A DNA stretch of 64,000 bases from Sphingorhabdus sp. Alg231-15 (GCF_900149705.1 NZ_LT703001.1:2356001-2420000); one strand, 5' to 3'; shown: positions 7,881-16,768, numbered from the stretch's first letter. Numbers and translations are program-made. Notes: a model not told the origin generated them from the sequence alone.

Positions 7881-9095
7881 ATGGCCAACAAGCCCGACGC
7901 AGCCGAATTAAAGGATTATAGCCAAGCCGCTGATGCGTGGTTCAAGGAGAATACGGTTCGTGACCCCGGGTTCATGCTGCCGTTGACCTTCATGGAGGTG
8001 TCAACTGATGAGCAGTTTGATTTCCTGCGTGAGTGGCAGCGTAAGGTCTATGAAGCGGGCTATCTGGGCGCGGCATGGCCGAAAGAATATGGCGGGGGCG
8101 GCCTGCACACGGATTTTCAGCGTGCGGCGACCCGGGCGATGAAAAAATATGACGCCCCGATCATGCTCAACGCGATTGGCAATGGCTGGGCTGGGCCGCT
8201 CATCCTTGATCTGGGATCGGAGGAGCAGAAACAGAAATATATTAAGGGCATGCTCAATGCAGAGGATATATGGTGCCAGGGCTTTTCCGAACCGGAACAT
8301 GGCAGTGACCTTGGCAATGCGCAGCTGAAAGCGGTCAAGGACGGCGATGACTATGTTCTCAACGGGTCGAAAATCTGGACCTCGCTGGGCGATCGGGCGA
8401 AATATATGATCCTGCTCGCACGCACCGATTTCGAGGCAGAGAATAAATATAAGGGTCTCAGCTTTTTCCTTAATCCGATGAAGATTGACGGGATCAGCAC
8501 CAGCCGGATCAAGAAGTTGACCGGTGAATATGGTTTTGTGCAGACCTTCTTTACCGACGCACGGATTTCTGCCGACTGCCTGTTTGGCGGGGAAGGCAAT
8601 GGCTGGTCAATGGCGATGAAGACGCTGGAATATGAGCGCGGCGCCAAGGTTAAACCGGTCGGCGGCTATTTCGTCAAGGAACTGGATGTCATGCAGATTG
8701 TCGAGCTGGCAAAAAACTCGACGCGCAATGGCAAGCCCTTGCTCGACGATCCGGTGATGCGCGACAAGATGACGCAATATATGATTGATATCCAGGCGCT
8801 CAATCTCAACAACACCCGCCGCCGGATGCCGCAGCTGATGCAAGACAAGCCAATGGGCCTGCCGCTGATGAACAAGCTGGCGCGGACCGAGTTGATCCGC
8901 GAGCTGACCGAATTTTCGCTCGGCTTTCAGGGGACCAAGGCGGGCTATTATGTCGGCGATGAAAATGCTGTGGATGACGGTTACTGGCACCGCAGCTATC
9001 TCAACAGTTTCTCCGCGACAATTGGCGGCGGGACGTCGGAGATCCAGCGCAATATTGTCGCCGAGCATGCGCTTGGCCTGCCGAAGACGCGCTAA
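7881..9095 (+). CDS. Acyl-CoA dehydrogenase, subunit A of a pair
   Basis: FAD-dependent acyl-CoA dehydrogenase of 404 residues that would introduce the alpha-beta double bond in an acyl-CoA. Visible motifs: WPKEYGGGG (about residues 54-62), WCQGFSEPEHGSDL (FAD and substrate contact), KIWTSLGDRA, and the C-terminal GGGTSEIQRNIVAEHALGLP that binds FAD. The neighbouring gene encodes a second, shorter paralogue that keeps the other FAD motif (QFHGGFGFT), an arrangement known for heterotetrameric FadE/ChsE-type enzymes acting on bulky substrates. The start at 7881 is supported by AGGAG upstream. First gene of a seven-gene run. Confidence 0.93.
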   Translation: MANKPDAAELKDYSQAADAWFKENTVRDPGFMLPLTFMEVSTDEQFDFLREWQRKVYEAGYLGAAWPKEYGGGGLHTDFQRAATRAMKKYDAPIMLNAIGNGWAGPLILDLGSEEQKQKYIKGMLNAEDIWCQGFSEPEHGSDLGNAQLKAVKDGDDYVLNGSKIWTSLGDRAKYMILLARTDFEAENKYKGLSFFLNPMKIDGISTSRIKKLTGEYGFVQTFFTDARISADCLFGGEGNGWSMAMKTLEYERGAKVKPVGGYFVKELDVMQIVELAKNSTRNGKPLLDDPVMRDKMTQYMIDIQALNLNNTRRRMPQLMQDKPMGLPLMNKLARTELIRELTEFSLGFQGTKAGYYVGDENAVDDGYWHRSYLNSFSATIGGGTSEIQRNIVAEHALGLPKTR

Positions 9096-9124
9096 GCCTC
9101 ATCACGAAAAATCAGGACGGAAAA

Positions 9125-10249
9125 ATGGATAATCTGGGCAATATCGGCACGACCGAAGAGCAAATTGAATTGATGGATGTCGCGACCAACTTCTGCCGCG
9201 ACAAGTCGCCTATCGACAAGGTTCGGGCTCTAATGGAGGACGAGTTGGGCTATGATCCGCAGGTTTGGAAAGAGATAGGTGAACTCGGCTGGCTGGCCAT
9301 CGCTATCCCCGAGAAACACGAGGGTGTAGGCTTGTCCATGGCCGAAGTTGTGCCGATTGCCGAGCAAATGGGCCGCAATTTAATGAATACGCCCTTTGCC
9401 AGCACAACAATCGCGGCACAGGCTTTGCTCGCTGGCGGCAGCGAGGCACAGCAGGCCGAGTGGTTGCCGAAAATCGCAGCAGGCAGTGCGGCTACTATGG
9501 CTCTTGCTGAAGAGAGTGGTGATTGGGATCTGAGCAATATCGCCTGTTCGGGTAAGCAAGAGGGTGGCAACCTCGTTCTATCCGGCAAGAAGCAACTGGT
9601 GCGTTGGGCGGATAGTTCAGAACTGACCATCGCTTCCATAAAGGTTGATGGAGATCTTCGCTTTGCATTGATCGAACGGAGTGCCGTGCCCGACGGTGCG
9701 CTGCGGCGGGAGTCGATTATTGATGAAACTGCACGCAGTTATGAGCTGACTCTGGACGGGGTGACGATTGCAGCAGATGCCCTGTTTGATGCCAGCCGGA
9801 TGCGCGAGACCATCGAGAAAGTTGAACTCGCGGCCGGGCTCATTCACGCGGCCGAAATGTGCGGCGGGTCGCAGGCGGTCATCGACTATACGCTGGAATA
9901 TCTGAAAACCCGCAAGCAGTTTGACAAGATTATCGGAAGCTACCAGGCGCTAAAACATCCCACGGTCGATAATTATGTCGAATATGAAAAAGCCCGGACG
10001 CATCTCTATAGCGCGGCGCATAGCTGGGGTGAGCAAGGCCGCGGCGAAGTTGCTGTTCGCATGGCGGCAGCGCAGGCCCATAGCAGCTACAGCCGTGCTG
10101 CGGATCGCTCAATCCAGTTCCATGGCGGCTTTGGCTTCACGCATGATTGCGACGCGCAATTGCACCGCCGCAAAGCTATATTTGACGGCGCGCTCATCGG
10201 CGACGCCGCTTATCAAAGGTCGAAACTGGCCGGCTTGCTATTCGATTAG
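9125..10249 (+). CDS. Acyl-CoA dehydrogenase, subunit B of a pair
   Basis: A 374-residue acyl-CoA dehydrogenase paralogue, 30 bases downstream of the first. N-terminal helical domain (FCRDKSPIDKVRALMEDE), WLAIAIPEKHEGVGLS, a weakened middle domain (MALAEESGDWD), then RKQFDKIIGSYQALKHPTVD and RSIQFHGGFGFTHDCDAQLH. The HGGFGFT motif is present here and absent in the partner, whereas the GGGTSEIQR tail is present in the partner and absent here, which supports a mixed alpha2beta2 enzyme. Middle-domain divergence suggests one subunit is not catalytic on its own; this is inference from family knowledge. Confidence 0.92.
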   Translation: MDNLGNIGTTEEQIELMDVATNFCRDKSPIDKVRALMEDELGYDPQVWKEIGELGWLAIAIPEKHEGVGLSMAEVVPIAEQMGRNLMNTPFASTTIAAQALLAGGSEAQQAEWLPKIAAGSAATMALAEESGDWDLSNIACSGKQEGGNLVLSGKKQLVRWADSSELTIASIKVDGDLRFALIERSAVPDGALRRESIIDETARSYELTLDGVTIAADALFDASRMRETIEKVELAAGLIHAAEMCGGSQAVIDYTLEYLKTRKQFDKIIGSYQALKHPTVDNYVEYEKARTHLYSAAHSWGEQGRGEVAVRMAAAQAHSSYSRAADRSIQFHGGFGFTHDCDAQLHRRKAIFDGALIGDAAYQRSKLAGLLFD

Positions 10250-10269
10250 GATTCAAAGGAGAGATCAAT

Positions 10270-11028
10270 ATGTCAGAAGTACTCACGGATATTCAGGACG
10301 GCTTTATCATCGTCACTATCAACCGGCCGGATGCGAAGAACGCCATGACCAAGGCAGCTGCCGAAGGTATCAGAGCCGCGATGGAGCAGCTCGACAATGA
10401 CAATAGCCTCAATGCTGGTATCATCACTGGCGCCGGCGGAACATTTTGTTCGGGCATGGATCTCAAAGGATTTCTGCGCGGTGAAACGCCATCGGTGAAA
10501 GGCTATGGTTTCGGTGGCATCACCGAAAAGGGCCCGGAAAAACCGATCATCGCAGCTGTCGAAGGCTATGCCCTCGCCGGCGGTCTGGAACTCGCGCTGG
10601 CCTGTGATTTATGCGTCGCCAATGACAAAGCGAAATTCGGTATTCCTGAGGTGAAGCGCTCACTCGTTGCTGCGGCAGGCGGCGTGATCAAGCTCCAGCA
10701 ATTGGTCGGCAAACGCATAGCGATGGAAATGGCTTTGACCGGAGATTTCTTCTCTGCCCAGCGGGCCTATGACGTCGGGTTCGTAAATCGCCTGACCGAT
10801 GGTCCTGCTCTGGATGCAGCGATTGAATTGGCTGCGACCGTTGCTGCCAACGGTCCGCTGGCACTCAAGGCGACCAAGAAAATCATCAACGAAAGCTATG
10901 ATTGGACCAGCGAAGAAGCTTGGAAAAAGCAGGCTGAGATTACCGGCCCTGTATTCACGTCCAAGGACGCACAGGAGGGATCGCTTGCTTTCGCACAGAA
11001 ACGCAAACCCGATTGGAAAGGTGAGTAA
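10270..11028 (+). CDS. Enoyl-CoA hydratase/isomerase family protein
   Basis: Crotonase-fold protein of 252 residues, likely hydrating or isomerising the enoyl-CoA made by the preceding dehydrogenase pair. The oxyanion-hole segments are FCSGMDLKGF (about residues 59-68) and VEGYALAGGLELALACD (about 96-112), the latter carrying Glu in the catalytic loop. The next loop is FGIPEVKRSLVAAAGG, which lacks the second Glu of the mitochondrial hydratase. Ends in KRKPDWKGE, a typical crotonase tail. Starts 21 bases after the dehydrogenase stop, in the same operon. Confidence 0.92.
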   Translation: MSEVLTDIQDGFIIVTINRPDAKNAMTKAAAEGIRAAMEQLDNDNSLNAGIITGAGGTFCSGMDLKGFLRGETPSVKGYGFGGITEKGPEKPIIAAVEGYALAGGLELALACDLCVANDKAKFGIPEVKRSLVAAAGGVIKLQQLVGKRIAMEMALTGDFFSAQRAYDVGFVNRLTDGPALDAAIELAATVAANGPLALKATKKIINESYDWTSEEAWKKQAEITGPVFTSKDAQEGSLAFAQKRKPDWKGE

Positions 11029-11030
11029 TC

Positions 11031-11429
11031 ATGCCTGATATTGAACGGATCAACCCCGATACTTTGCCGGACGCCGCTGCGATGGGCTATTCGCAGGTTA
11101 CGACTTGTACGCCAGGGAAGATGATTTTCATCTCTGGCCAGGTGGCCTGGACCCCGGGCGGCGATCCGGCCCCCGATAATCTGGCCGAACAGGCGAAGAT
11201 GGCGAGTAGCAATCTCGGTAAGGCACTGGCTTCGGCTGGAGCCGGGCCAGAGAATATCGTTTCCGCCCGCGCTTTCATCGTCGACTATACCGAAGAAAAA
11301 GGCGCGGAGGCCTTTCCCGAGATACTCGCCTCTCTTGGCGGGAATCAGGTCGCCTTCACTCTGATCGGCTGTGCAGCATTGGCGTCCCCTGACCTGATGA
11401 TTGAGATAGAGGCGATTGCGGTTGTCTGA
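11031..11429 (+). CDS. RidA family protein (non-canonical)
   Basis: A 132-residue YjgF/YER057c/UK114 protein. Trimeric RidA proteins release ammonia from reactive enamines/imines. Family segments seen here are MIFISGQVAW and VSARAFIVDY, with the closing strand MIEIEAIAVV. The region that normally carries the active-site Arg (RSCVEV in RidA) reads LIGCAALASPD and has no Arg, so this belongs to an Rid subgroup without the usual deaminase chemistry and may bind a different small molecule. It starts two bases after the hydratase stop and is translationally coupled to the hydrolase behind it. Confidence 0.88.
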   Translation: MPDIERINPDTLPDAAAMGYSQVTTCTPGKMIFISGQVAWTPGGDPAPDNLAEQAKMASSNLGKALASAGAGPENIVSARAFIVDYTEEKGAEAFPEILASLGGNQVAFTLIGCAALASPDLMIEIEAIAVV

Positions 11430-12390
11430 ACCTACAGCGACAGGCAGCGGAGATATTGTTGATCTCTGGTCTGCTGATCAAGAATTGCCATCCTGGTTCA
11501 CCGAGGCGCTTGATATGCCGCGTGAGGAAGCCTTTATCGAAGTGGATGGACATAAGGTCCATTATTTCCGCTGGGGCAAGCGCGGTAATCCCCCGCTGCT
11601 GCTGACGCACGGCTTTCTAGCCCATGCTCGGTGTTTTGCGTTTATCGCGCCGTTCCTCGCCGAGGATTATGACATTATCGTCTATGATCTGGCCGGCATG
11701 GGAGAAAGCGAAATTGGAGCAGTGTTTGAAGGGGCACAGCGCGCCGAAGATATGGTCGCTCTCGCCGATGCGCTGGATCTTTTTTCCGGCCCAGTGAAAC
11801 CGAAGATCATCGCTCACAGCTTTGGTTCGGGTGTAGCTCTGACGGCGATGGAATTGGCTGGAGAGCGATTTGGCGGATTGATTATCTGCGACTTGATGAT
11901 CATGCGGCCAAAGAGACTCATGGAGCATTTCAAGGGTGGCGGCGGTCCTCCAGGTTCAGGCAAGTCGGACCGGCCTACCAATGTCTATCCTGACTATGAG
12001 ACGGCGCGCGGACGCTTCGTACTCGCGCCTTTGCAAGATGTGCAGACGCCTTTTTTGTTGGAATATATGGCTTATCACAGCATGCGCCAGGTTGAAGGCG
12101 GTTGGACCTGGAAATTCAACCCCAAGGTTTTTCACCGCAGCGAAAATGATCAGGCCAAATGGATGCAGGCTCCGCAACGGATTGTTGATCTGCCGCACCG
12201 GCTAGCGATTATCTATGGCGAGAATAGCAGATTGTTCGATGATGACAGCGCGGCCTATTTGCGTGAGTTGGGGGGTGCACATATTCCGATGATTGCAGTG
12301 CCCAAGGCGGAACACCATCTTATGCTCGATCAGCCGCTTGCATTTGTGACGTCGCTGCGCTCTGTTCTGGCTTTGTGGGATGTTCCATAA
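11422..12390 (+). CDS. Alpha/beta hydrolase
   Basis: Alpha/beta-hydrolase of 322 residues. Seen: LLLTHGFLAHARCF (oxyanion region), YDLAGMGES, nucleophile elbow AHSFGSG with Ser near residue 133, acidic candidate in YGENSRLFDDDS and the base His in AEHHLML near the C-terminus. It could hydrolyse an ester, lactone, C-C bond or thioester. The start is a TTG overlapping the RidA stop codon; TTG 11422 is preferred over TTG 11416 because GAGGCG then has normal spacing. Part of the acyl-CoA operon. Confidence 0.88.
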   Translation: MSEPTATGSGDIVDLWSADQELPSWFTEALDMPREEAFIEVDGHKVHYFRWGKRGNPPLLLTHGFLAHARCFAFIAPFLAEDYDIIVYDLAGMGESEIGAVFEGAQRAEDMVALADALDLFSGPVKPKIIAHSFGSGVALTAMELAGERFGGLIICDLMIMRPKRLMEHFKGGGGPPGSGKSDRPTNVYPDYETARGRFVLAPLQDVQTPFLLEYMAYHSMRQVEGGWTWKFNPKVFHRSENDQAKWMQAPQRIVDLPHRLAIIYGENSRLFDDDSAAYLRELGGAHIPMIAVPKAEHHLMLDQPLAFVTSLRSVLALWDVP

Positions 12391-12409
12391 GCCAGAAAGA
12401 GGTCTAGTC

Positions 12410-13357
12410 ATGAGCGGCAATTCCAGAGCACGTATCGTTTCGGTGGTTCAAGCCGGATCCGATCCCTTCGATACACCATCGACGCTGAACAAATTTGCAG
12501 ACCTTTTGTCGGAGGCCAAAACTGGAAAGAGTGAACTGGCCGTGTTTCCGGAGGCCTTTGTTGGCGGCTATCCTAAAGGTGTTGATTTTGGAGTTCGCGT
12601 TGGGTCGCGGGATGATGCAGGGCGGGAATTGTTCCGGCTCTACTCTGACAATGCCATTGCACTGGGCTCCGCTGAATTTGAGGCTCTAAGTGAAACAGTT
12701 GCTGCCAATGATCTGGCTGTGGTTGTTGGCGCCATCGAACGCAAAGGCGCGACGCTTTATTGCTCGACTTTCAGCTTTGAAAGGGATGGAAGCCTGCTCG
12801 GTGTGCATCGCAAGCTGGTGCCGACCGCGATGGAGCGACTGATCTGGGGACAAGGTGACGGCAGCGATCTCCCCGTAATGGACAGCAGCGCCGGCCGGTT
12901 GGTCAGCGCTATCTGCTGGGAAAATTACATGCCGCTGCTGCGGAGCTATTATTACGACGCGCAGCCCGATTTCTACTGTGTCTCCACCGTTGATGACCGA
13001 CCGGTATGGGTGCCAACGATGCAAACCATCGCATTGGAAAGCCGCGCCTTTGTCTTGTCAGCCTGCCAGTATCTCGAGCGCGGGATGATCACCTTGGATG
13101 CAGAGCAATTTGACGCGATGCAAGGGAATGATTCTGATAGCCTGTTGATCAATGGTGGCAGCTGCATCATCGCTCCGACCGGAGAGGTAATCGCAGGACC
13201 GGTATTCGGTAAGGAAACAATCCTGACCGCTGAAATTGATCTGAATGACCGGACGAGGGGCAAATTCGATATGGATGTTGCTGGCCACTACGCACGACCA
13301 GATATTTTTGAATTGCAGGCCAATGTGGCACCGCAGAAAAATGTTCGTAAGAACTAA
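12410..13357 (+). CDS. Nitrilase (carbon-nitrogen hydrolase family)
   Basis: A 315-residue nitrilase-superfamily enzyme that converts a nitrile to a carboxylate and ammonia. The Glu-Lys-Cys triad is complete: Glu48 (FPEAFVGGYPKG), Lys135 (GVHRKLVPT) and Cys169 (ICWENYMPL). CWENYMP and RKLVPTAMERLIWGQGDGS are hallmarks of true aliphatic nitrilases rather than amidases or carbamoylases. The ATG at 12410 has GAGG upstream; an in-frame ATG 30 bases earlier overlaps the hydrolase gene. Presence inside a fatty-acyl-type operon is unusual. Confidence 0.92.
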   Translation: MSGNSRARIVSVVQAGSDPFDTPSTLNKFADLLSEAKTGKSELAVFPEAFVGGYPKGVDFGVRVGSRDDAGRELFRLYSDNAIALGSAEFEALSETVAANDLAVVVGAIERKGATLYCSTFSFERDGSLLGVHRKLVPTAMERLIWGQGDGSDLPVMDSSAGRLVSAICWENYMPLLRSYYYDAQPDFYCVSTVDDRPVWVPTMQTIALESRAFVLSACQYLERGMITLDAEQFDAMQGNDSDSLLINGGSCIIAPTGEVIAGPVFGKETILTAEIDLNDRTRGKFDMDVAGHYARPDIFELQANVAPQKNVRKN

Positions 13358-13436
13358 AACAACCCGGGATCGTCTGGGCCATCCATATGTGCTAATATTG
13401 GTTTCTCAAAAATGATAGATTTACTGGGAGGAACTG

Positions 13437-14111
13437 ATGGGAGAGTCAGCGCGACCGAAGATTGTTAGCCATGAAAAATGGCAGTCGGCGATCGAAGAGC
13501 TTCGTATTAAAGAAAAGGAACTGACCAGATCGCAAGACGCGATCAATGCGATGCGCCGGCAATTGCCGATGGTGAAGGTAGAGAAAGACTACGCGTTCGA
13601 GAGTGAACATGGCGAGGTCAGTTTGTTGGATCTATTTGAAGGCCGAAAACAGCTGATAGTTTACCATTTCATGTTTGCACCTGACGCTGATGCTGGTTGT
13701 CCGGGTTGTTCGTGGGTGACGGACGCCATGTCTCATCCCGCCCATCTGAATGCGCGAGACACGTCTATCGTGCTCGTAGCGCGCGCGCCGTTGGAGAAAC
13801 TCGTGCAATACAAGCAGCGCATGGGTTGGGATCTGCCATGGGTTTCATCCTTTGGCAGCGAGTTCAATTATGATTTCAACGCCACCAATGATGATGGTGA
13901 AAATCATGTCGCCAGCGTGTTCTTGCGCGATGGCGATGATATCTATCGCACCTATTATACCGATCAGCGCGGCGTAGAGCATTTGGGCAGCCACTGGACT
14001 TGGCTCGATCTGACGCCATTTGGCCGCCAGGAGCCCTGGGAAGATTCACCTGATGGCTGGCCCAAAGGAGAAATGTTTTGGGATAAGCGGCATGACGAAT
14101 ATGGCGAATGA
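13437..14111 (+). CDS. DUF899 family thioredoxin-like protein
   Basis: A 224-residue protein of the DUF899 family, which has a thioredoxin fold related to AhpC/TSA peroxidases. A helical N-terminus (EELRIKEKELTRSQDAINAMRRQLPMV) is followed by LIVYHFMFAPDAD and a CPGC motif at residues 88-91 in the position of the thioredoxin active site. The C-terminus is typical: HLGSHWTWLDLTPFGRQE and DGWPKG. Molecular role unproven; a redox or peroxidase role is inferred. GGGAGG lies before the ATG. Last gene of the rightward run, 79 bases after the nitrilase, and convergent with the CPBP protease gene. Confidence 0.88.
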   Translation: MGESARPKIVSHEKWQSAIEELRIKEKELTRSQDAINAMRRQLPMVKVEKDYAFESEHGEVSLLDLFEGRKQLIVYHFMFAPDADAGCPGCSWVTDAMSHPAHLNARDTSIVLVARAPLEKLVQYKQRMGWDLPWVSSFGSEFNYDFNATNDDGENHVASVFLRDGDDIYRTYYTDQRGVEHLGSHWTWLDLTPFGRQEPWEDSPDGWPKGEMFWDKRHDEYGE

Positions 14112-14119
14112 GATAGCAG

Positions 14120-14929
14120 TCATGCATGCGAACGGACCGAGTTTATTCGCCTTTGACCAAGGCGCAACAAATATAGTCCGGGAAGGGTTGCAACGCAGAA
14201 AATAATAATGATCGCTGCGATATATCCCGATGGATCACCGGCACTGTCGGCTATGACGGGGCCGAAGAAATTGTCGAGATCACCCATGGCGTTGATAAAG
14301 CTGTGAATCGCAATCGTCGGCCAGACAGATTGTGTGTAAACTGTGATTCCAGCGAACCCGATGCCCAAAAGGGTTGCATAAACCACTTGCGGCAACACAT
14401 CTCCGACAGGTGCATTTTGAAGGTTCGATAGATGGGCAATTCCAAAGATCAGAGCCTGCGCAAAAGCTGCCAGAAAAATGGCATTATCCCGCTCCTGCCA
14501 GCAACGATAGAGAAAATAGAAGCAGAAACCCCGCAGTAATATTTCTTCAAACAATCCGGTTGAAACGCTGTTGTAGATCCATCCTGTGACGCGAACGGCG
14601 TCGAAGCTAAGCGTATCCCAATTGACAGATAACAGGTTGATCAGCCCAATCAGTCCCATCGGTACGACCGCGAACGGCCAGTTTCGTGGCCAGTTGCGGA
14701 TGGGATTGTTTAGTCCGGTTGCGTCAAACAAGTTAAATCGTCTCAGCAATATGATGACCGCGATACAGAGTAAAATTTGCAGGCTGCTGTGCATCATGTC
14801 TTCGGCAAAACGCGATGAGAAAGGATAAAGACCAGCAAGCTTGAAGAGTGATATGCTTCCAATCACGAGAAAGATTGGCAGCAGTAGAGGGTAGCGAAGC
14901 AACGTGGAGGCGTTGGAAATATTGTTCAT
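14120..14929 (-). CDS. CPBP family intramembrane glutamic endopeptidase
   Basis: Membrane protein of 269 residues with about eight hydrophobic segments. The Abi/CAAX-protease-and-bacteriocin-processing (CPBP) motifs are clear: GLFEEILLRGF (Glu128, Glu129, Arg133), IFGIAHLSN (His166) and TIAIHSFINAMGD (His near 224). These place it in the inner membrane with an intramembrane active site. Bacterial members have roles in peptide processing or bacteriocin self-immunity; the substrate here is unknown. It stands alone between two operons. Confidence 0.88.
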   Translation of the reverse strand: MNNISNASTLLRYPLLLPIFLVIGSISLFKLAGLYPFSSRFAEDMMHSSLQILLCIAVIILLRRFNLFDATGLNNPIRNWPRNWPFAVVPMGLIGLINLLSVNWDTLSFDAVRVTGWIYNSVSTGLFEEILLRGFCFYFLYRCWQERDNAIFLAAFAQALIFGIAHLSNLQNAPVGDVLPQVVYATLLGIGFAGITVYTQSVWPTIAIHSFINAMGDLDNFFGPVIADSAGDPSGYIAAIIIIFCVATLPGLYLLRLGQRRINSVRSHA

Positions 14930-15003
14930 TTCGTGATGCTAGCGTTCCAATTTCTATCGCGATTTGGCAATTCGATGAAAATACGCGCTGCTTCGATCAG
15001 TAT

Positions 15004-15789
15004 TTACGCGTTTTTGATCGTAAGGCCGCCATCGACCGGAATGATTGCACCGGTCAGAAAGCTGGCGGCCGGTAGCACGCAGGACAAGGTCATGTGCGCA
15101 ACTTCTTCCGGGATGGCATAGCGGCGCAGTGCTACGCGGCGCTTGGCGTAGATGGTTTTATGCTCCTCCGAAATCGCATCGGTAATGCCCGTGCGTATCG
15201 GTCCGGGACAGATACAGTTGACCGTAATGCCCTCGCGGCCGAGATCAACGGCCAGGCCTTTCGTCAATCCAATCACGCCATGTTTGGCCGCGACATAAGG
15301 ACTGTTGCCCGGGGAAGCGCCCAAGCCTTCGGTTGATGCGATATTGACGATCCTTGGATGTTCGGCTTCTCTGAGGTGAGGTAACGTCGCGCGGATCATC
15401 CGCTGGTGGGCTGCCAGCATGACCGAGAGAGTTGGCTCCCAACTATCCTCATAGCTTTCTTCCGCCACATCAGCCGGAATCGCGAAACCGGCATTGTTGA
15501 CGAGAATATCAATAGCACCGAAGCTGTTGGCAATATCGGCAACAACCGCCTTGATGATGTCAGGGTTGCTGACATCCAGGGCCCAGGCCTCTGCCGAGCC
15601 GCTATAACCAGCCGCCGTTATTTCCTGGACAACTGCGTCGCAGCGCGCCTGATCGAGATCAGTAACTGCGACTGTCGCACCTTCAGACGCAAACAGATGC
15701 GCTGTGGCACGGCCCATGCCACTGGCCGCGCCGGTGACAATTGCTTTCTTGCCAGCGATGGAACGGCTCAGCGGTTGATAGGGTTCCAT
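15004..15789 (-). CDS. SDR family oxidoreductase
   Basis: Short-chain dehydrogenase of 261 residues. TGAASGMG (about residues 16-23) binds the cofactor, followed by VTDLD (Asp favouring NAD), NNAGF, catalytic IASTEG Ser, YVAAK Tyr/Lys, and the C-terminal FLTGAIIPVDGG. The ATG at 15789 follows the stop codon of the nitronate monooxygenase-type gene by one base, so the pair is translationally coupled. Last gene of the leftward catabolic operon; likely a 3-hydroxyacyl-CoA or alcohol dehydrogenase. Confidence 0.9.
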   Translation of the reverse strand: MEPYQPLSRSIAGKKAIVTGAASGMGRATAHLFASEGATVAVTDLDQARCDAVVQEITAAGYSGSAEAWALDVSNPDIIKAVVADIANSFGAIDILVNNAGFAIPADVAEESYEDSWEPTLSVMLAAHQRMIRATLPHLREAEHPRIVNIASTEGLGASPGNSPYVAAKHGVIGLTKGLAVDLGREGITVNCICPGPIRTGITDAISEEHKTIYAKRRVALRRYAIPEEVAHMTLSCVLPAASFLTGAIIPVDGGLTIKNA

Positions 15790-15790
15790 A

Positions 15791-16768
15791 TTAGGCTGCC
15801 AAATATCCTTCCAGCCGTCCGCGGATAATCTCATCCGCTTCGCTCATTATGCTGTCGATCAATTCCTTACAGGTTGGAATATCGTTGATCAGGCCGGCAA
15901 CCATACCGCAGCTCCAGGCACCTGCATCCATCGTACCTTCCATCATGATCTGCGGGTAGACCCCTGCAACTTGCTCTATAATGTCGGTAAATTGCAGCTC
16001 GCTGCCTTTTTCCTTTTCAATCTCCAGCAGCTTCTCGACCGCTGTATTGTTCAGTACACGCTCGGTATTGCGCAGCGGGCGCATGACGAGGCGGGTATCG
16101 AGTTCGCTGGCGGCAACAATCGCGTCTTTGACGTTCTGATGCACCGGCGCTTCTTTCGTGGCGATGAAGCGTGTGCCCATGTTCATGCCTTCTGCGCCCA
16201 TGGCGAGTGAGGCAACCAGCGACCGGGCATCGGCCTGTCCGCCTGAGCTGACGAATGGAATATCCAATTCATCCGCCGCGCGCGGGAGCAGGATCATGTT
16301 CGGGATATCATCTTCACCGGGATGGCCGCCGCATTCAAAACCGTCAACCGATACAGCGTCGCAACCAATGCTCTGCGCTTTTAGTGCATGACGCACGGCG
16401 GTGCATTTGTGGATGACTTTGACGCCGGCTTCTTTGAGGGACGGGAGATATTGGGCCGGATTATTGCCAGCGGTTTCGACCGCCTTGATATCATTGTCGA
16501 TAATCGCCTTGATATAACCGGGATAGTCAGGCGTGTTGACGATTGGCAGGAAGGTCAGGTTGACGCCAATCGGCTTGTCGGTCAGCGCCTTGGCTTTCTT
16601 GATTTCCTTGTCGAGATCTTCTGGTGTTTTTTGAGTCAGACCAGTGATGATGCCGAGACCGCCTGCTTCCGAAACCGCGGCCGCCAGTTCGGCAAAACCC
16701 ACATAGTGCATCCCGCCCTGAATGATCGGATGTTCGATGCCAAAAAGCTCTGTGATGCGTGTTTTCAT
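15791..16768 (-). CDS. Nitronate monooxygenase-like FMN protein
   Basis: TIM-barrel flavoprotein of 325 residues in the 2-nitropropane dioxygenase/nitronate monooxygenase family. FMN-binding segments include the N-terminal PIIQGGMHYVG, DAVSVDGFECGGHPGEDD and VSSGGQADARSLVASLAMGAEGMNMGTRF. Many members with this ECGGHPG sequence are NADH:quinone reductases or enoyl/dienoyl-CoA-linked flavoenzymes rather than true nitronate oxidases. The start at 16768 has AGAGGACC upstream. A candidate regulon operator lies about 60 bases upstream of it. Its place in an acyl-CoA dehydrogenase operon suggests a role in acyl-CoA catabolism. Confidence 0.88.
   Translation of the reverse strand: MKTRITELFGIEHPIIQGGMHYVGFAELAAAVSEAGGLGIITGLTQKTPEDLDKEIKKAKALTDKPIGVNLTFLPIVNTPDYPGYIKAIIDNDIKAVETAGNNPAQYLPSLKEAGVKVIHKCTAVRHALKAQSIGCDAVSVDGFECGGHPGEDDIPNMILLPRAADELDIPFVSSGGQADARSLVASLAMGAEGMNMGTRFIATKEAPVHQNVKDAIVAASELDTRLVMRPLRNTERVLNNTAVEKLLEIEKEKGSELQFTDIIEQVAGVYPQIMMEGTMDAGAWSCGMVAGLINDIPTCKELIDSIMSEADEIIRGRLEGYLAA

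Noticed and set aside
8001-8300. Minus-strand frame opposite the first acyl-CoA dehydrogenase
   Set aside because: Shadow frame without start signal or domain.
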